This document shows positions 28,482-39,300 of a stretch of 64,000 nt of DNA, piece after piece. The number at the start of each line of letters is the position of its first letter. Position 1 is the stretch's first letter. The DNA is from Fictibacillus arsenicus (GTDB lineage: Bacteria > Bacillota > Bacilli > Bacillales > Fictibacillaceae), in assembly GCF_001642935.1 (NCBI RefSeq), contig NZ_CP016761.1, forward strand, positions 2,108,001-2,172,000. The letters run 5' to 3'. Made by a program: the position numbers and the translations under genes. The notes below the pieces were generated by a model that was not told where the DNA came from, ran no database searches, and saw only the letters and a list, made by a program, of their open reading frames with translations.

Positions 28482-28979
28482 ATGTTGCTGCTTGGGCTTG
28501 AAAAAGAAACAGAAAACAAACTTGACCGGGATGATCTGGAATTTCAACTTCTCCGATTACAGAACGATATGAAACAAATTGCGAAAGACTATGATGTAAT
28601 TGGTGTTGACCAAACAAAAGACGATAATCTTGTTATCGTATATAAAACAGAAGAAATGGATCAGTGCAAAATCATGCTTAACGATTGTGAATCTAGATAT
28701 GATGGCTGGGATTTTGCTATTGATGCGGTATATGAAGATGAAAACACCCTTCATATAGGTGATATAAAGGGACCTGCAAATAAAGGATATGGATCAATCT
28801 GTATGGAATATTTAAAAGAAACTGCATTAGACAATAATATTCCATTAATCAAAGGTGACATTGCTAAAAGAGACTGGGATCACGTTGATCGTTTAATTCA
28901 TTTTTATGAAAAGCATGATTTTAAAGTTGAACTAGACGTAGAAAATAAATGCGGAAAAATTAAATGGAAAGATTTTTAG
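28482..28979 (+). CDS. GNAT-like acetyltransferase-fold protein
   Basis: A 165-residue protein with an N-terminal helical lead and a C-terminal half resembling the GNAT acyl-CoA fold: GPANKGYGSICMEYLKETA in the position of the CoA loop and LIHFYEKHDFKVE at the end. The usual Q/RxxGxG/A loop is only partly kept, so catalysis is uncertain. AAAGGAGGG precedes ATG 28482. It stands alone. No substrate can be proposed. Confidence 0.65.
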   Translation: MLLLGLEKETENKLDRDDLEFQLLRLQNDMKQIAKDYDVIGVDQTKDDNLVIVYKTEEMDQCKIMLNDCESRYDGWDFAIDAVYEDENTLHIGDIKGPANKGYGSICMEYLKETALDNNIPLIKGDIAKRDWDHVDRLIHFYEKHDFKVELDVENKCGKIKWKDF

Positions 28980-29081
28980 ACTAAAGATGTGTATCAAATG
29001 ATGCGCTTCTTTTTTTTGTTTATTAAATGTCTGTTTGAGGGTAGAAAGAGGGTAGTGGAAATATATAAGGAGAGATAGAAC

Positions 29082-29822
29082 ATGACCGTGACTCATTTAA
29101 AAACAAATAAAGAAAATGCATTATCAGAACGTTTTGAGATAGCATTTAATCAAATTCATAAGTGTCTAATGGACAAAGTTAAGGATACAACAGACGATCG
29201 ATTTAAGAACTTAGTTGAAGTTGGAATGAAAAAGCATTCTCTAATCAGATCATTTTATAATGAGCTTTGCCAGTTCGCAAAGCTTCGAAATGCGATCGTT
29301 CACGAAAAAGTTGACCATGATTATTATATTGCAGAGCCGCATCTTGATATTGTGGAGCGCATAGAAAAAATAGCAGGTTATTTTCAAAAGCCTGAAACCG
29401 CATTAAGTATAGCTACAAAAGAAGTTCATCATTTTAAAGAAAGTGATCGTCTTGCCGATGTTCTAAGCTGTATCAGAGAAACATCATATTCACGCTTTCC
29501 GGTTTATAATGAAAAAGGGGAGTATCTTTGGCTTCTGACAGCAACATATATATTAAATTGGCTTACTGACCGCCTAGCAGATCAAGTTATTGATTTAAAC
29601 AATGCAAAAATATCAGATATAACGAATAATAAGGAAAATCAGCTTGTAGCTTTCATTTCAAAAACCTCAAGTATATTTAAGGCGGAAGAGATTTTCGAGA
29701 CCTTCCATAAAAACGGGAAGAAACTCGAAGCAATCATAATTACACTTAATGGAAGTGAAAACGAAAGGCCACTAGGCATTGTAACTTCATATGACTTAAT
29801 TGAGATTGATTTAGATGGTTGA
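29082..29822 (+). CDS. CBS-pair protein with HEPN-like N-terminal helical domain
   Basis: A 246-residue soluble protein. Residues 1-100 are helical and hold KLRNAIVHEK, in which R69-x4-H74 matches the Rx4-6H motif of HEPN domains (often RNases or nucleotide-modified toxins). From about residue 105 there are two CBS motifs (SRFPVYNEKGEYLWLLTATYIL and PLGIVTSYDLIE) that usually bind adenosine nucleotides. The HEPN assignment rests on motif and helical character only. AAGGAGAG precedes ATG 29082 and a terminator follows the stop. No antitoxin-like neighbour is present. Confidence 0.7.
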   Translation: MTVTHLKTNKENALSERFEIAFNQIHKCLMDKVKDTTDDRFKNLVEVGMKKHSLIRSFYNELCQFAKLRNAIVHEKVDHDYYIAEPHLDIVERIEKIAGYFQKPETALSIATKEVHHFKESDRLADVLSCIRETSYSRFPVYNEKGEYLWLLTATYILNWLTDRLADQVIDLNNAKISDITNNKENQLVAFISKTSSIFKAEEIFETFHKNGKKLEAIIITLNGSENERPLGIVTSYDLIEIDLDG

Positions 29823-29831
29823 TCGATTATT

Positions 29832-29857
29832 GACACTCATAATTGGGTGTCTTTTTT
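29832..29857 (+). terminator. Terminator of the CBS-pair gene
   Basis: GACACTC and GGGTGTC (one G-U) form the stem around ATAATT, followed by six T residues. Confidence 0.8.
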
Positions 29858-29983
29858 AGAGCTTATCTTTAAGTACAATTGGAATATTTATATTTGTTTA
29901 AGGAGATAAAGAATAGGGAAACGGCATTTTTAGATGACTGAATTTTTTGTAAGTTAATTTTTAAAAGAAAGGGTGAAATTGTT

Positions 29984-32941
29984 TTGTCAGATTTTTTTTC
30001 TATTAATATTAATGGATCAGAATTAAAAGCGAATAAGGACCAAACCATCTTAAACCTGCTTTCAGAGAGCCCGGACCAGGTACCTCATGTTTGCTACCAC
30101 CCCAGTCTAGGACCACTTGAAACGTGTGATACGTGTATCGTAAAGGTTAATGGAGAGTTTGTAAGGGCCTGTTCTACAAAAGTAAATGAAGGAGACGAAG
30201 TTGATACCAAATCAGATGAGGTAAGAGAAGCCCAGGTTATAGGAATGGACAGGATTCTTTTTAACCACGAACTCTATTGTACGGTTTGTGATTATAACAA
30301 TGGCGGATGTGAAGTACATAACACTGTTAAAGAGGTGAAAATAAACCATCAAAGCATCCCTTTTGACCATAAACCCTATAAGGAGGATAACTCAAACCCT
30401 TTTTACAGATATGATCCCGATCAATGCATTTTGTGCGGACGCTGTGTTGAAGCGTGTCAGGATGTTCAAGTAACCGAAACTCTTTCAATCGACTGGGATC
30501 GTGAACGGCCTCGTGTAATTTGGGATAAAGATGTTCCGATTAACGAATCTTCTTGTGTTTCTTGCGGACATTGCTCAACCGTCTGTCCATGCAATGCGTT
30601 GATGGAGAAAGGGATGTTAGGCGAAGCTGGCTACATGACCGGAATTAACCGGGAAACTTTACGTCCGATGATCGAAATCACGAAGAGCGTAGAAACAGGG
30701 TACGGCTCTATTTTAGCCATTTCAGATATGGAGGCCGCAATGCGTGAACAACGGATTAAAAAGACGAAAACGGTTTGTACGTATTGCGGAGTGGGCTGCA
30801 GTTTTGATGTGTGGACAAAAGGCCGAGAGATTTTAAAAGTGGATCCACAAATCCAAGCTCCTGCAAACGGGATTTCCACTTGTATTAAAGGAAAATTCGG
30901 CTGGGATTTTGTGAACAGCGAAGAACGGTTAACAAAACCATTGATTCGTGAAGGAGATGCATTCAGAGAAGCCACTTGGGATGAAGCGTTAAACCTGATA
31001 GCCTCTAAGTTTACAGATATTAAAGAAAAACATGGTTCACAAGCTTTAAGCTTTATCAGTTCGTCTAAATGTACGAACGAAGAGTCATATTTAATGCAAA
31101 AACTGGCACGAGGAGTTATCGGAACCAATAACATCGATAATTGCTCACGGTACTGTCAGACTCCTGCAACGATGGGATTATTTCGAACAGTTGGCCACGG
31201 TGGAGACTCCGGAACTATAAAAGATATAGAAAAGTCCGAGCTTGTTATCGTGATTGGTTCCAACACGTCTGAATCTCATCCCGTTTTAGCAACACGTGTT
31301 AAACGGTCTCAAAAATTAAATGGACAGAAACTGATTGTTGCAGACCTTCGAAAACATGAAATGGCAGATCGTGCAGATCTGTTTGTTCACCCGCGTGCTG
31401 GTACTGATTTAGTCTGGCTTTCTGCAGTAACGAAATATATTCTGGACCAGGGCTGGGAGGACAAGGAATTTTTAGACAAGCAAGTGAATGGATTAGATGA
31501 ATTTAAACAGAATCTTGAAAAGTTCACATTGGAATATGCTGAGAAGGCAACAGGACTTTCACAAGAGGAGCTAATCAAAATTGCAGAAACGATCCACCTA
31601 TCAAAGAGTGTTTGTATTCTTTGGGCAATGGGAGTTACACAGCATACGGGTGGCAGCGATACAAGTACTGCTATTTCAAATTTGCTGCTTGTCACAGGGA
31701 ATTACGGAAGACCAGGTGTAGGATCTTATCCTCTTAGAGGCCATAACAATGTACAAGGTGCAAGTGATTTTGGAAGTATGCCGGATCGCCTGCCTTCTTA
31801 TGAAAAAGTTTCAGATGAAAAGGTAAGAGCAAAATATGAAAAAGTTTGGGGAGTGAAAATACCGGAAGAACCAGGACTCAACAATCACGAGATGGTGGCT
31901 GGCATACATGAGGGTTATGTTAAGGCTATGTACCTAAAAGGGGAAGACATGGGTATCGTGGATTCTAACATTAACCATGTCCATGCAGCTTATGAAAAAC
32001 TGGATTTCTTTGTTGTTCAGGATATTTTCTTCACCAGAACTGCTGAGTTTGCAGATGTTGTATTGCCAGCAAGCCCAAGTCTTGAAAAAGAAGGAACCTT
32101 CACAAATACAGAGCGAAGAATACAACGGTTATATCAAGTTCTCGAACCATTAGGAGAATCAAAACCTGATTGGCAGATTATACAGGAAATCGCAAACCGT
32201 CTTGGAGCTGGATGGAATTACACGCATCCCAGTGACATTATGGATGAAGCTGCACAATTAGCACCGCTGTTCGCTGGTGTTTCTTATGAAAGATTAGAAG
32301 GATACAAAAGTCTTCAATGGCCTGTTGCACCTGATGGAACAGATACACCCATTCTATTTTTAGATGGTTTTCCTTTTGATGATCGGAAAGCAAGATTATT
32401 TTCTGTTGACTGGACAGAACCGAAAGAATTCGGCGAAGAATACGATATACACGTAAACAACGGCAGAATCTTAGAACACTTCCATGAAGGAAACATGACG
32501 TATAAGTCGGAAGGAATAACCTCTAAAACGCCAAACGTATTTCTGGAAATCTCACATGAACTTGCAAAAGAAAGAGGTATTAAAGATGGAACTCTTGTAC
32601 GCTTATCCTCTCCATATGGAAGTGTTAAAGTAAAGTGTTTGATCACAGATCGAGTGAAGGGCAAAGAAGTTTATTTACCGATGAACGATAATGGCGAAGC
32701 CGCGATTAATTTACTAACAAGCAGCTACTCAGACAAAGATACGGATACGCCAGCTTATAAAGAAACAAGTGCAAAGCTAGAGATCTTACAAGCAGAAGGT
32801 GTAAACCCGCTTCCAAGAACGAATTTCAGATACGGTAACCCGCAGCCGCAAATAGGAGTAGCTGTCGAAAAGAAATGGGCCAGAAAAGACTATATTTTCC
32901 CTGGAGATGTCGTGAAAAAGGAGCGAAAACAACATGGCTAA
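29984..32941 (+). CDS. Formate dehydrogenase-like molybdoenzyme, alpha subunit
   Basis: A 985-residue cytoplasmic oxidoreductase similar to B. subtilis YrhE and YjgC. In order: an N-terminal [2Fe-2S] ferredoxin domain (CDTC region), a Cys/His segment ([15 protein letters not shown]), two [4Fe-4S] motifs ([16 protein letters not shown] and [15 protein letters not shown]), then a further cluster ([10 protein letters not shown]) and the molybdopterin catalytic domain. The proposed Mo ligand is Cys391 in [13 protein letters not shown]. The next residue is Gln where classical formate dehydrogenases have His. The start is TTG 29984 behind AAAGGGTG. The end overlaps the DUF1641 gene by 8 nt. This type is reported as ForCE in B. 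subtilis. Confidence 0.9.
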   Translation: MSDFFSININGSELKANKDQTILNLLSESPDQVPHVCYHPSLGPLETCDTCIVKVNGEFVRACSTKVNEGDEVDTKSDEVREAQVIGMDRILFNHELYCTVCDYNNGGCEVHNTVKEVKINHQSIPFDHKPYKEDNSNPFYRYDPDQCILCGRCVEACQDVQVTETLSIDWDRERPRVIWDKDVPINESSCVSCGHCSTVCPCNALMEKGMLGEAGYMTGINRETLRPMIEITKSVETGYGSILAISDMEAAMREQRIKKTKTVCTYCGVGCSFDVWTKGREILKVDPQIQAPANGISTCIKGKFGWDFVNSEERLTKPLIREGDAFREATWDEALNLIASKFTDIKEKHGSQALSFISSSKCTNEESYLMQKLARGVIGTNNIDNCSRYCQTPATMGLFRTVGHGGDSGTIKDIEKSELVIVIGSNTSESHPVLATRVKRSQKLNGQKLIVADLRKHEMADRADLFVHPRAGTDLVWLSAVTKYILDQGWEDKEFLDKQVNGLDEFKQNLEKFTLEYAEKATGLSQEELIKIAETIHLSKSVCILWAMGVTQHTGGSDTSTAISNLLLVTGNYGRPGVGSYPLRGHNNVQGASDFGSMPDRLPSYEKVSDEKVRAKYEKVWGVKIPEEPGLNNHEMVAGIHEGYVKAMYLKGEDMGIVDSNINHVHAAYEKLDFFVVQDIFFTRTAEFADVVLPASPSLEKEGTFTNTERRIQRLYQVLEPLGESKPDWQIIQEIANRLGAGWNYTHPSDIMDEAAQLAPLFAGVSYERLEGYKSLQWPVAPDGTDTPILFLDGFPFDDRKARLFSVDWTEPKEFGEEYDIHVNNGRILEHFHEGNMTYKSEGITSKTPNVFLEISHELAKERGIKDGTLVRLSSPYGSVKVKCLITDRVKGKEVYLPMNDNGEAAINLLTSSYSDKDTDTPAYKETSAKLEILQAEGVNPLPRTNFRYGNPQPQIGVAVEKKWARKDYIFPGDVVKKERKQHG

Positions 32942-33479
32942 GGCGATTAAGAAGGTTTATAGATTGACCGTGCCGGAGGAAGAACAGCGTAAGAATGATT
33001 TGAGTGAAGTTGAGGATGCTTTGATTAAAAATAAGAAAGCGATCTTGCAAACGCTCGAGATTATGAATCATATGCAGGAAAAAGGGATTCTCTCGCTGTT
33101 AAACGGGTTATTTGGCCAAGGTGACAAAGTATTAGATGTTGCCGTTAGAGCAATGGACAAACCTGAGAACACGAACACCCTGAAGAATCTACTGTTGCTG
33201 CTGGGAACGCTCGGAATGATCAACGTGAGACAGCTTGAACCTTTCTTATTAAAGATTGACGCAGGAATAGCCAGAGTTGCCGAATATAAAGACACTGATG
33301 AAAAAACAGGATATTTAGATCTTGTAAAATCTATAAAGGACCCAGAGATTAACAGAGCCATCACCATCCTGATGCAATTTTTAAAAGGAATGGGACAAGA
33401 AACCGAACCTTATGAAAAGACAACTCAAGATACTCCAGAAAAACGTGCTAACCAAACTAAAGATAAAACAATGGAGTAA
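32934..33479 (+). CDS. DUF1641 protein, partner of the formate dehydrogenase-like enzyme
   Basis: A 181-residue protein with the DUF1641 pattern, like YrhD and YjgD of B. subtilis: helical, with [23 protein letters not shown] and [21 protein letters not shown]. In B. subtilis such a subunit is thought to link the molybdoenzyme to the membrane quinone pool; this is known from the family, not shown here. It overlaps the preceding gene by 8 nt, indicating coupled translation and a fixed stoichiometry. The C terminus is charged and low in complexity. Confidence 0.88.
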   Translation: MAKAIKKVYRLTVPEEEQRKNDLSEVEDALIKNKKAILQTLEIMNHMQEKGILSLLNGLFGQGDKVLDVAVRAMDKPENTNTLKNLLLLLGTLGMINVRQLEPFLLKIDAGIARVAEYKDTDEKTGYLDLVKSIKDPEINRAITILMQFLKGMGQETEPYEKTTQDTPEKRANQTKDKTME

Positions 33480-33501
33480 AAATTGGTAAAGGAGAAAAGC
33501 A

Positions 33502-34761
33502 ATGGCTAAAAAAGTAAAGAACCGCTGGTTAATTGCAGCTGCTGCTGTTGGTATACACATATCAATTGGTTCAGTCTATTCCTGGAGTGTGTTTACAAAT
33601 CCACTCCGGGAAAAACATGATTGGGGACTAAGTGAAATCTCATTAACTTTTAGTATTGCAATCTTGTTTTTAGGGTTATCAGCTGCGTTCATGGGACATT
33701 TTGTAGAACGGTATGGTCCGCGTATATCAGGATTAATAGCTTCAGCGTGTTTCGGAGCGGGACTCATAGGTGCAGGATTCGCGGACAGTATCGGTTCATT
33801 GTATATGCTTTACTTCTTTTACGGAGCTCTCGGCGGGATCGGACTTGGAATCGGCTATATTACACCCGTATCATCTCTCGTAAAATGGTTTCCAGACAGG
33901 AGGGGACTTGCGACAGGTCTGGCAATTATGGGGTTTGGATTTGCATCGCTAATCGCGAGTCCGGTTATCGCTAAACTTATCAACGGGATTGGAATCTCAA
34001 ACACTTTTTATCTGTTAGGTGCTATTTATTTTGGAATAATGTTTCTATCTTCTCTTTATCTTGCTCCTCCTCCAAAAGATTGGCGGCCAGAGGGGATGGA
34101 TGAAAGGGATAAAAAAGAAGAAAAACAAACGAAAGATCTTGCCCAGCTGACAGCAAATGAAGCCGTAAAAACGATTCGCTTTTGGGCGCTTTGGGCAATG
34201 CTCTTCATCAATGTAACCTGCGGAATCGCGGTTATATCCGTAGCTTCTCCAATGGCACAGGATATCGCAGGACTAAGCGCTGGTGCAGCGGCAACAATGG
34301 TTGGTATCATGGGATTATTCAATGGATTTGGACGAATAGGATGGGCTTCAGTTTCAGACTATATCGGACGGCCTAATGTATATACCACTTTCTTTGCATT
34401 GCAAACCGTTGCGTTTTTACTGCTGCCAAACGTAACTAATGCGTTTTTATTTCAGCTCTTAGTATATGTGATCCTTACGTGCTATGGAGGCGGGTTCGCT
34501 TCCATACCTGCGTACATTGGAGATCTATTTGGAACAAAGCAGCTTGGCGCAATACACGGTTATATATTAACAGCTTGGGCGGCGGCTGGTCTTGTGGGTC
34601 CACTAGTAGTCTCCTGGATCCGTGAGACAACCAACAGCTACTCTCTGACACTCTACATCTTTACAGGTGCTTTTGTAGCAGCACTGGCTATATCGTTATT
34701 AATCCGTATTAATATCCGCAACATTAGAAAAGCGAACAATAACACACAAGCTGCAGGTTGA
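33502..34761 (+). CDS. OFA-family MFS transporter (oxalate/formate antiporter-like)
   Basis: A 419-residue, 12-helix major facilitator. SIGSVYSWSVFTNPLREKHDW at the first helix, YGPRISGL between helices 2 and 3, and GLGIGYITPVSSLVKWFPDRRGLATGL near helix 4 are hallmarks of the OFA group (OxlT, YhjX). AAAGGAG precedes ATG 33502, and the gene follows the DUF1641 gene by 22 nt, so it is in the same operon. A monocarboxylate such as formate or pyruvate is a likely substrate from context. A strong terminator follows. Confidence 0.88.
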   Translation: MAKKVKNRWLIAAAAVGIHISIGSVYSWSVFTNPLREKHDWGLSEISLTFSIAILFLGLSAAFMGHFVERYGPRISGLIASACFGAGLIGAGFADSIGSLYMLYFFYGALGGIGLGIGYITPVSSLVKWFPDRRGLATGLAIMGFGFASLIASPVIAKLINGIGISNTFYLLGAIYFGIMFLSSLYLAPPPKDWRPEGMDERDKKEEKQTKDLAQLTANEAVKTIRFWALWAMLFINVTCGIAVISVASPMAQDIAGLSAGAAATMVGIMGLFNGFGRIGWASVSDYIGRPNVYTTFFALQTVAFLLLPNVTNAFLFQLLVYVILTCYGGGFASIPAYIGDLFGTKQLGAIHGYILTAWAAAGLVGPLVVSWIRETTNSYSLTLYIFTGAFVAALAISLLIRINIRNIRKANNNTQAAG

Positions 34762-34770
34762 ATAATAAGA

Positions 34771-34812
34771 AAGAGTGACCCAAAACATTCATTTTTGGGT
34801 CACTCTTTTTTT
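34771..34812 (+). terminator. Terminator of the molybdoenzyme operon
   Basis: AAGAGTGACCCAAAA and TTTTGGGTCACTCTT form a perfect 15-bp stem with a 7-nt loop and a T-run. Confidence 0.92.
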
Positions 34813-34939
34813 AAATAGAGCATAATTAGGTTGATCGGGCTTGCGCCATTCCGATTTCTTTTGTTTAGTGGTGCCTTGAAGAGAGGACAAACTATGGTAA
34901 GAAGATTAGTTAACCGTAATTCCACAAAAAACAGCCATT

Positions 34940-35046
34940 AATCCACGAGTTTTGGTTCTGAATCCAAAAATTTTAGCCGTGAATCCAAAAGTTTCGGCTC
35001 TTTATCGACGAGTCTGCAATCCTCGACAAATTTCGATTCCTACCTG
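34940..35046 (+). repeat. Second phased repeat array, about five 21-bp units
   Basis: Units begin at 34940, 34961, 34982, 35003 and about 35023, so the period is 21, 21, 21 and 20 bp. The pattern is AATCCAAAAGTTTCGGCTCT, with the third unit the clearest and the fourth and fifth degenerate. The sequence differs from the array at 4683 but the period is the same. An open frame across it yields only repeats of NPK-like triplets and is not a gene. The remainder of the 34762-35308 gap is a terminator and repeat copy D. Confidence 0.7.
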
Positions 35047-35103
35047 CTCGCTGTTACCCTCATCCCAATCTAAATTAAACAACAATAGGGCTTTCCTTAA
35101 ACT

Positions 35104-35308
35104 TTGGCTCATTTCTAAAGATTGTAGCTTTTGAACATTTTTTAGTACGCTTCATCGACTAGTTGATTGGAGCGCAAGGTGCGAGACTCCGGCGGGATCA
35201 GCGGGACAGGTGAGACCCCGGCAGGCTTGATTAGCTTAGGGGACTCACCGCACGCCCCGCGGAAAGCGAGCATCCTGGAGCGGATATCAACCACTTCCAA
35301 TAGCAATG
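35104..35308 (+). repeat. Intergenic repeat family, copy D
   Basis: Core 35162-35291 from GTTGATTGGAGCGCAAGG to GGATATCAAC, same orientation as copies A and C, with GGTGCGAGACTCC, GCGGGACAGGTGAGACCCC, ACTCACCGCACGCCCCGCGG and AAAGCGAGCATCCTGGAG. The left flank CTCATTTCTAAAGATTG is conserved; the right flank is truncated where gltC ends at 35309. Confidence 0.85.
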
Positions 35309-36211
35309 TTATTGATACTGCTCCAGGACAGAGAAGAACTTTATAACAAATTCATAAAACACCTGTTCAGCCGGTGCAAGTTCACGGCCACGTGGAGTGA
35401 TGATTCCAACCGTTCGTTTCACATCTGGAATTTCTATTGGGATTTTCACTGTAAAACGCGGTTTAGTTTCATAGAAAGAACTATCGGGTAAAAGTGTTAC
35501 ACCCATACCAGCTGTGACTAAGCCTTTTATCGCATCGAGATCTTCACCTTCACAAGCAATTTTGGGTATGAAGCCCGATTCTTTACAAGCATTCACAACG
35601 ACTTCTCGTAAAATGTACCCATCAGGAAATAGAACAAAATTATCATTTCTTAAATCACTTAATAAAAGAGTTCTTTTTTCAGCTAAAGGATGCTGTTCGG
35701 GCAATAATGCAGAGATTTTTTCAGTGAACAATATAAAGCCTTCCAAATCAGGATCATTCGTTGGTACAGGCCCAAGAAAAGCTAAATCAATGTCACCGTT
35801 CTTTACACTCTCAGTTAAAAAACGATAAGATCCTTGGCGTAAATGAAAGGCAATATTCGGATGTTCTCTTTTGAATGCAGAAACCACTGTAGGGAGCAGG
35901 TGACCGGCAAGACTAGTCGGAAACCCAATCTTAATCGTACCTCTCTCAGGGTCTAAGTATTCATCTATCTGCTTTTTTGCATGTTCAATTGCTTTCATCG
36001 CAGTTTTTGCATGAGTTAAAAACAACCGGCCAACAGGTGACAGTTTGATATTTCTGCCTTCTCGCTCGAACAGCTCTACACCTAATTCCGATTCTAAATT
36101 TGCTATTTGGCGGCTTACAGCAGACTGAGCTACATGCAAAGCAAGTGCAGCTTCTGATACGTGTTCTCGTTCTGCAACTTCAATAAAATACGCTAATTGA
36201 CGGATCTCCAT
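35309..36211 (-). CDS. gltC: LysR-type activator of glutamate synthase
   Basis: A 300-residue LysR regulator very close to B. subtilis GltC along its whole length. The helix-turn-helix region reads EREHVSEAALALHVAQSAVSR, then REGRNIKLSPVG, and the effector domain ends REL APAEQ...EQYQ as in GltC. GltC activates gltAB under glutamate demand and is modulated by 2-oxoglutarate and glutamate through glutamate dehydrogenase. The start ATG at 36211 (MEIRQLAYF) matches the family; the longer frame to 36238 would overlap the operator. It is divergent from gltA, the conserved arrangement. Confidence 0.94.
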   Translation of the reverse strand: MEIRQLAYFIEVAEREHVSEAALALHVAQSAVSRQIANLESELGVELFEREGRNIKLSPVGRLFLTHAKTAMKAIEHAKKQIDEYLDPERGTIKIGFPTSLAGHLLPTVVSAFKREHPNIAFHLRQGSYRFLTESVKNGDIDLAFLGPVPTNDPDLEGFILFTEKISALLPEQHPLAEKRTLLLSDLRNDNFVLFPDGYILREVVVNACKESGFIPKIACEGEDLDAIKGLVTAGMGVTLLPDSSFYETKPRFTVKIPIEIPDVKRTVGIITPRGRELAPAEQVFYEFVIKFFSVLEQYQ

Positions 36212-36230
36212 AACTTTCCCACAACCAATC

Positions 36231-36247
36231 ATTCTCAATTTGAGATT
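36231..36247. promoter_or_regulatory. GltC-binding box
   Basis: TCTCAATTTGAGA at 36233-36245 is a perfect 13-bp inverted repeat within AT-TCTCAATTTGAGA-TT. It corresponds in form and position to Box I between gltC and gltA in B. subtilis, which GltC binds for autorepression and activation. Confidence 0.65.
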
Positions 36248-36349
36248 GTTTTAATCTAAATTATATATTGTTTCGATTAATTATAAACCTTAAACTAATT
36301 GAAAGAAAGTTTTGAACATTAAGTTGAAATCGTGAAGGGGGAGTAACCG

Positions 36350-39300
36350 ATGACCTACAGTCAATTTCCAGAACCACAAGGGTTATATAGTCCGAACTTT
36401 GAACATGATGCTTGTGGAATTGGTCTATACGCTCATCTAAAAGGGCATGCTACCCATCAAATAGTGAAACAAGGACTTCATATGTTATGCCAGCTTGATC
36501 ATCGCGGAGGGCAAGGAAGTGACCCGTTAACAGGTGATGGAGCAGGCTTGATGACTAAACTGCCTCATCGTTTCTTTAAAAAGGTAACAAATTTTGAGTT
36601 GCCGGAACCGGGCAGATACGGTGCAGGGATGATTTTTTTCCCGAACGATAAAGAAGCTCAAATGAAACTTGAAAATCAAATTAATTGTTTTATTGAACAA
36701 GAAGGGCAGACACTTTTAGGCTGGAGAACTGTACCGATTGATAGTTCTTCTATCGGAAAGAAAGCCCAAGAAACATGTCCGGTTGTCAAGCAGGTGTTTA
36801 TTGCTTGTGATGACTCCATTATTGACGAGCTTGTTTTTGAACGGAAACTTTTTGTAATCCGAAAGCAAGCAGAACACTGGGCAAGACAAAACGGTCTGCA
36901 AACATATTTTGCGAGTCTGTCTACACAAACCATCGTCTATAAAGGACTTTTAACACCAGAACAAGTTGATACTTTTTATATTGACTTGCAGGATGAGGAT
37001 TTTGTGTCCCCATTCGCTTTAGTGCATTCCCGTTTTAGCACAAATACATTTCCAACTTGGGAACGCGCTCATCCAAACCGTTATTTAATTCATAACGGAG
37101 AGATCAATACTCTTCAGGGCAACATGAATTGGATGAAAGCACGAGAAAAACAGTTTGTATCTGAAGCGTTTGGTGACGATATTCACAAGCTCCTTCCAAT
37201 TTTAGATGCTGATGGAAGTGATTCTTCAATCTTAGACCAGGCGTTTGAATTTTTTGTACTTGCAGGAAGAAAGCCTTCGCATACAGCTATGATGCTGATT
37301 CCAGAACCATGGAGTGAGAATCCGCATCTGGAACAAGAAAGACGTGCATTTTATGAATACCACAGCTGTTTAATGGAACCGTGGGATGGACCTACAGCAA
37401 TTTCATTTACAAACGGTAAACAAATAGGAGCGATCCTCGACAGAAACGGATTGCGTCCAGCAAGGTATTACGTTACAAAAGATGATTATATTATCTTCTC
37501 TTCAGAAGTAGGTGTTATTGACGTTGAAGAAGAGAACATTCTTTACAAAGAGCGTTTAAGTCCTGGAAGAATGCTTCTTATCGACATTGAAGAGGGGCGC
37601 ATTATTACTGATAATGAAATAAAAGCAGAAATGGCAAATGAACAGCCATATGAAGAATGGCTGACAAATGGATTGCTTCAATTAGATGATAATGGGGAAG
37701 AGCCTGTTGTTAAATTAGAAGATATAAGAAGAAAACAAAAAGCTTTTGGGTATACGTATGAAGATATTCATAAATATCTAATCCCTGTAATTACCGAAGG
37801 AAAAGACCCAATAGGATCAATGGGAAATGATACACCCCTTGCTGTGTTATCAGACAGACCGCAATCATTATTTAACTATTTCAAACAATTATTTGCCCAA
37901 GTTACAAATCCGCCAATCGACGCAATTCGAGAAAAAGTCGTGACTTCTACGATGACATTGCTGGGCGGTGAGGGTAATCTGCTGCATCCAGGTCCGCAGA
38001 ACGCTCGCAGAATTCAATTAGATTCTCCTGTTCTTACAACAAATGAATTTAATCAAATAAAAGAAAATAACATCAATGACTTTAAACCTGCGATTTTGCA
38101 CACTCTTTTTTCAGAAGATTTGGAAAGTGAATTGATTTCTTTCCATAATAAAGCAGAAAAAGCTATTTCCGATGGTGCAAGCATCCTTATATTATCGGAC
38201 CGTGAAATGAATTTATCTCAAACACCAATGCCTGTTCTGCTAGCGGTGAGTTCTTTGCACCACTATCTGGTTCAGAAGGGCTTACGCACAAGAGTAAGTT
38301 TGATTGTTGAAGCTGGTGAAGTTAGAGAGGTGCATCACTTTGCTGCTTTAATCGGATATGGTGCAGATGCAGTCTATCCGTATCTAACTTACAAAACGTT
38401 TGAAGAAGCAATAGACGAAGGTCATATCAAGCTCTCACTTCAAGAGACAGTAAAGAAGTATAAAAAAGGTGTAACAGATGGAATTGTTAAAGTGATGTCG
38501 AAAATGGGCATTTCCACGGTTCAAAGTTATCGAGGTGCTCAAATTTTTGAAGCAGTAGGTATTGGAAAAGAAGTTATTGATCGTTACTTTCCTGCAACCG
38601 CCTCACAAATTGATGGGATCACACTGGCTGAGATTCAAAAAGAGGCGCAGTTACGACATCAAGAAGGGTTTATGGAGACAATTGAGGACACTTTAGATTC
38701 AGGAAGTGATTTCCAATGGAGAAACTCAGGTGAACATCATGCCTTTAATCCAAAAACGATTCATACCTTACAATGGGCTTGCCGTAAGAATGACTATTCG
38801 TTATTTAAAACATTCTCAAAACTAGCGGACGATGAGCGCACAACGTTCTTAAGAAACTTATTTTCGTTCAAACCTGAAGCAAAAAGCATACCTCTTGAAG
38901 AAGTTGAACCAGTTGAATCTATCGTTAAACGGTTTAAGACCGGAGCGATGTCATTCGGATCATTGAGTGCAGAAGCACATGAATCACTTGCGATTGCAAT
39001 GAACCGTCTAGGCGGGAAAAGCAACAGCGGTGAAGGCGGAGAAAATCCTGCTCGATTCATTCCCGATGCGAATGGAAACAACAGAAGAAGCAGCATCAAA
39101 CAAGTTGCGTCAGGAAGATTCGGTGTTAAAAGTCATTATTTAGTTAATGCTGATGAGCTGCAAATCAAGATGGCTCAAGGAGCAAAACCTGGTGAAGGAG
39201 GTCAGCTACCTGGAAATAAAGTTTATCCTTGGGTTGCTGATGTTCGCGGATCAACTCCTGGTGTCGGTCTGATCTCACCACCGCCGCATCATGATATCTA

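Noticed and set aside
29082-29822. HEPN protein as half of a toxin-antitoxin pair
   Set aside because: No nucleotidyltransferase (MNT) or other antitoxin-like gene is adjacent; terminators isolate the gene.
30631-31134. 167-residue antisense frame in the molybdoenzyme gene
   Set aside because: Complete overlap with conserved Fe-S and molybdopterin coding sequence on the plus strand.
31142-31160. Possible selenocysteine site in the formate dehydrogenase-like gene
   Set aside because: The Mo-ligand position is a normal TGT cysteine codon; there is no in-frame TGA and no SECIS-like need.
34952-35134. 60-residue open frame across the 21-bp repeats
   Set aside because: The product is only a translated repeat (NPK-like units) without a ribosome site; 21 bp is seven codons, so open frames arise easily.
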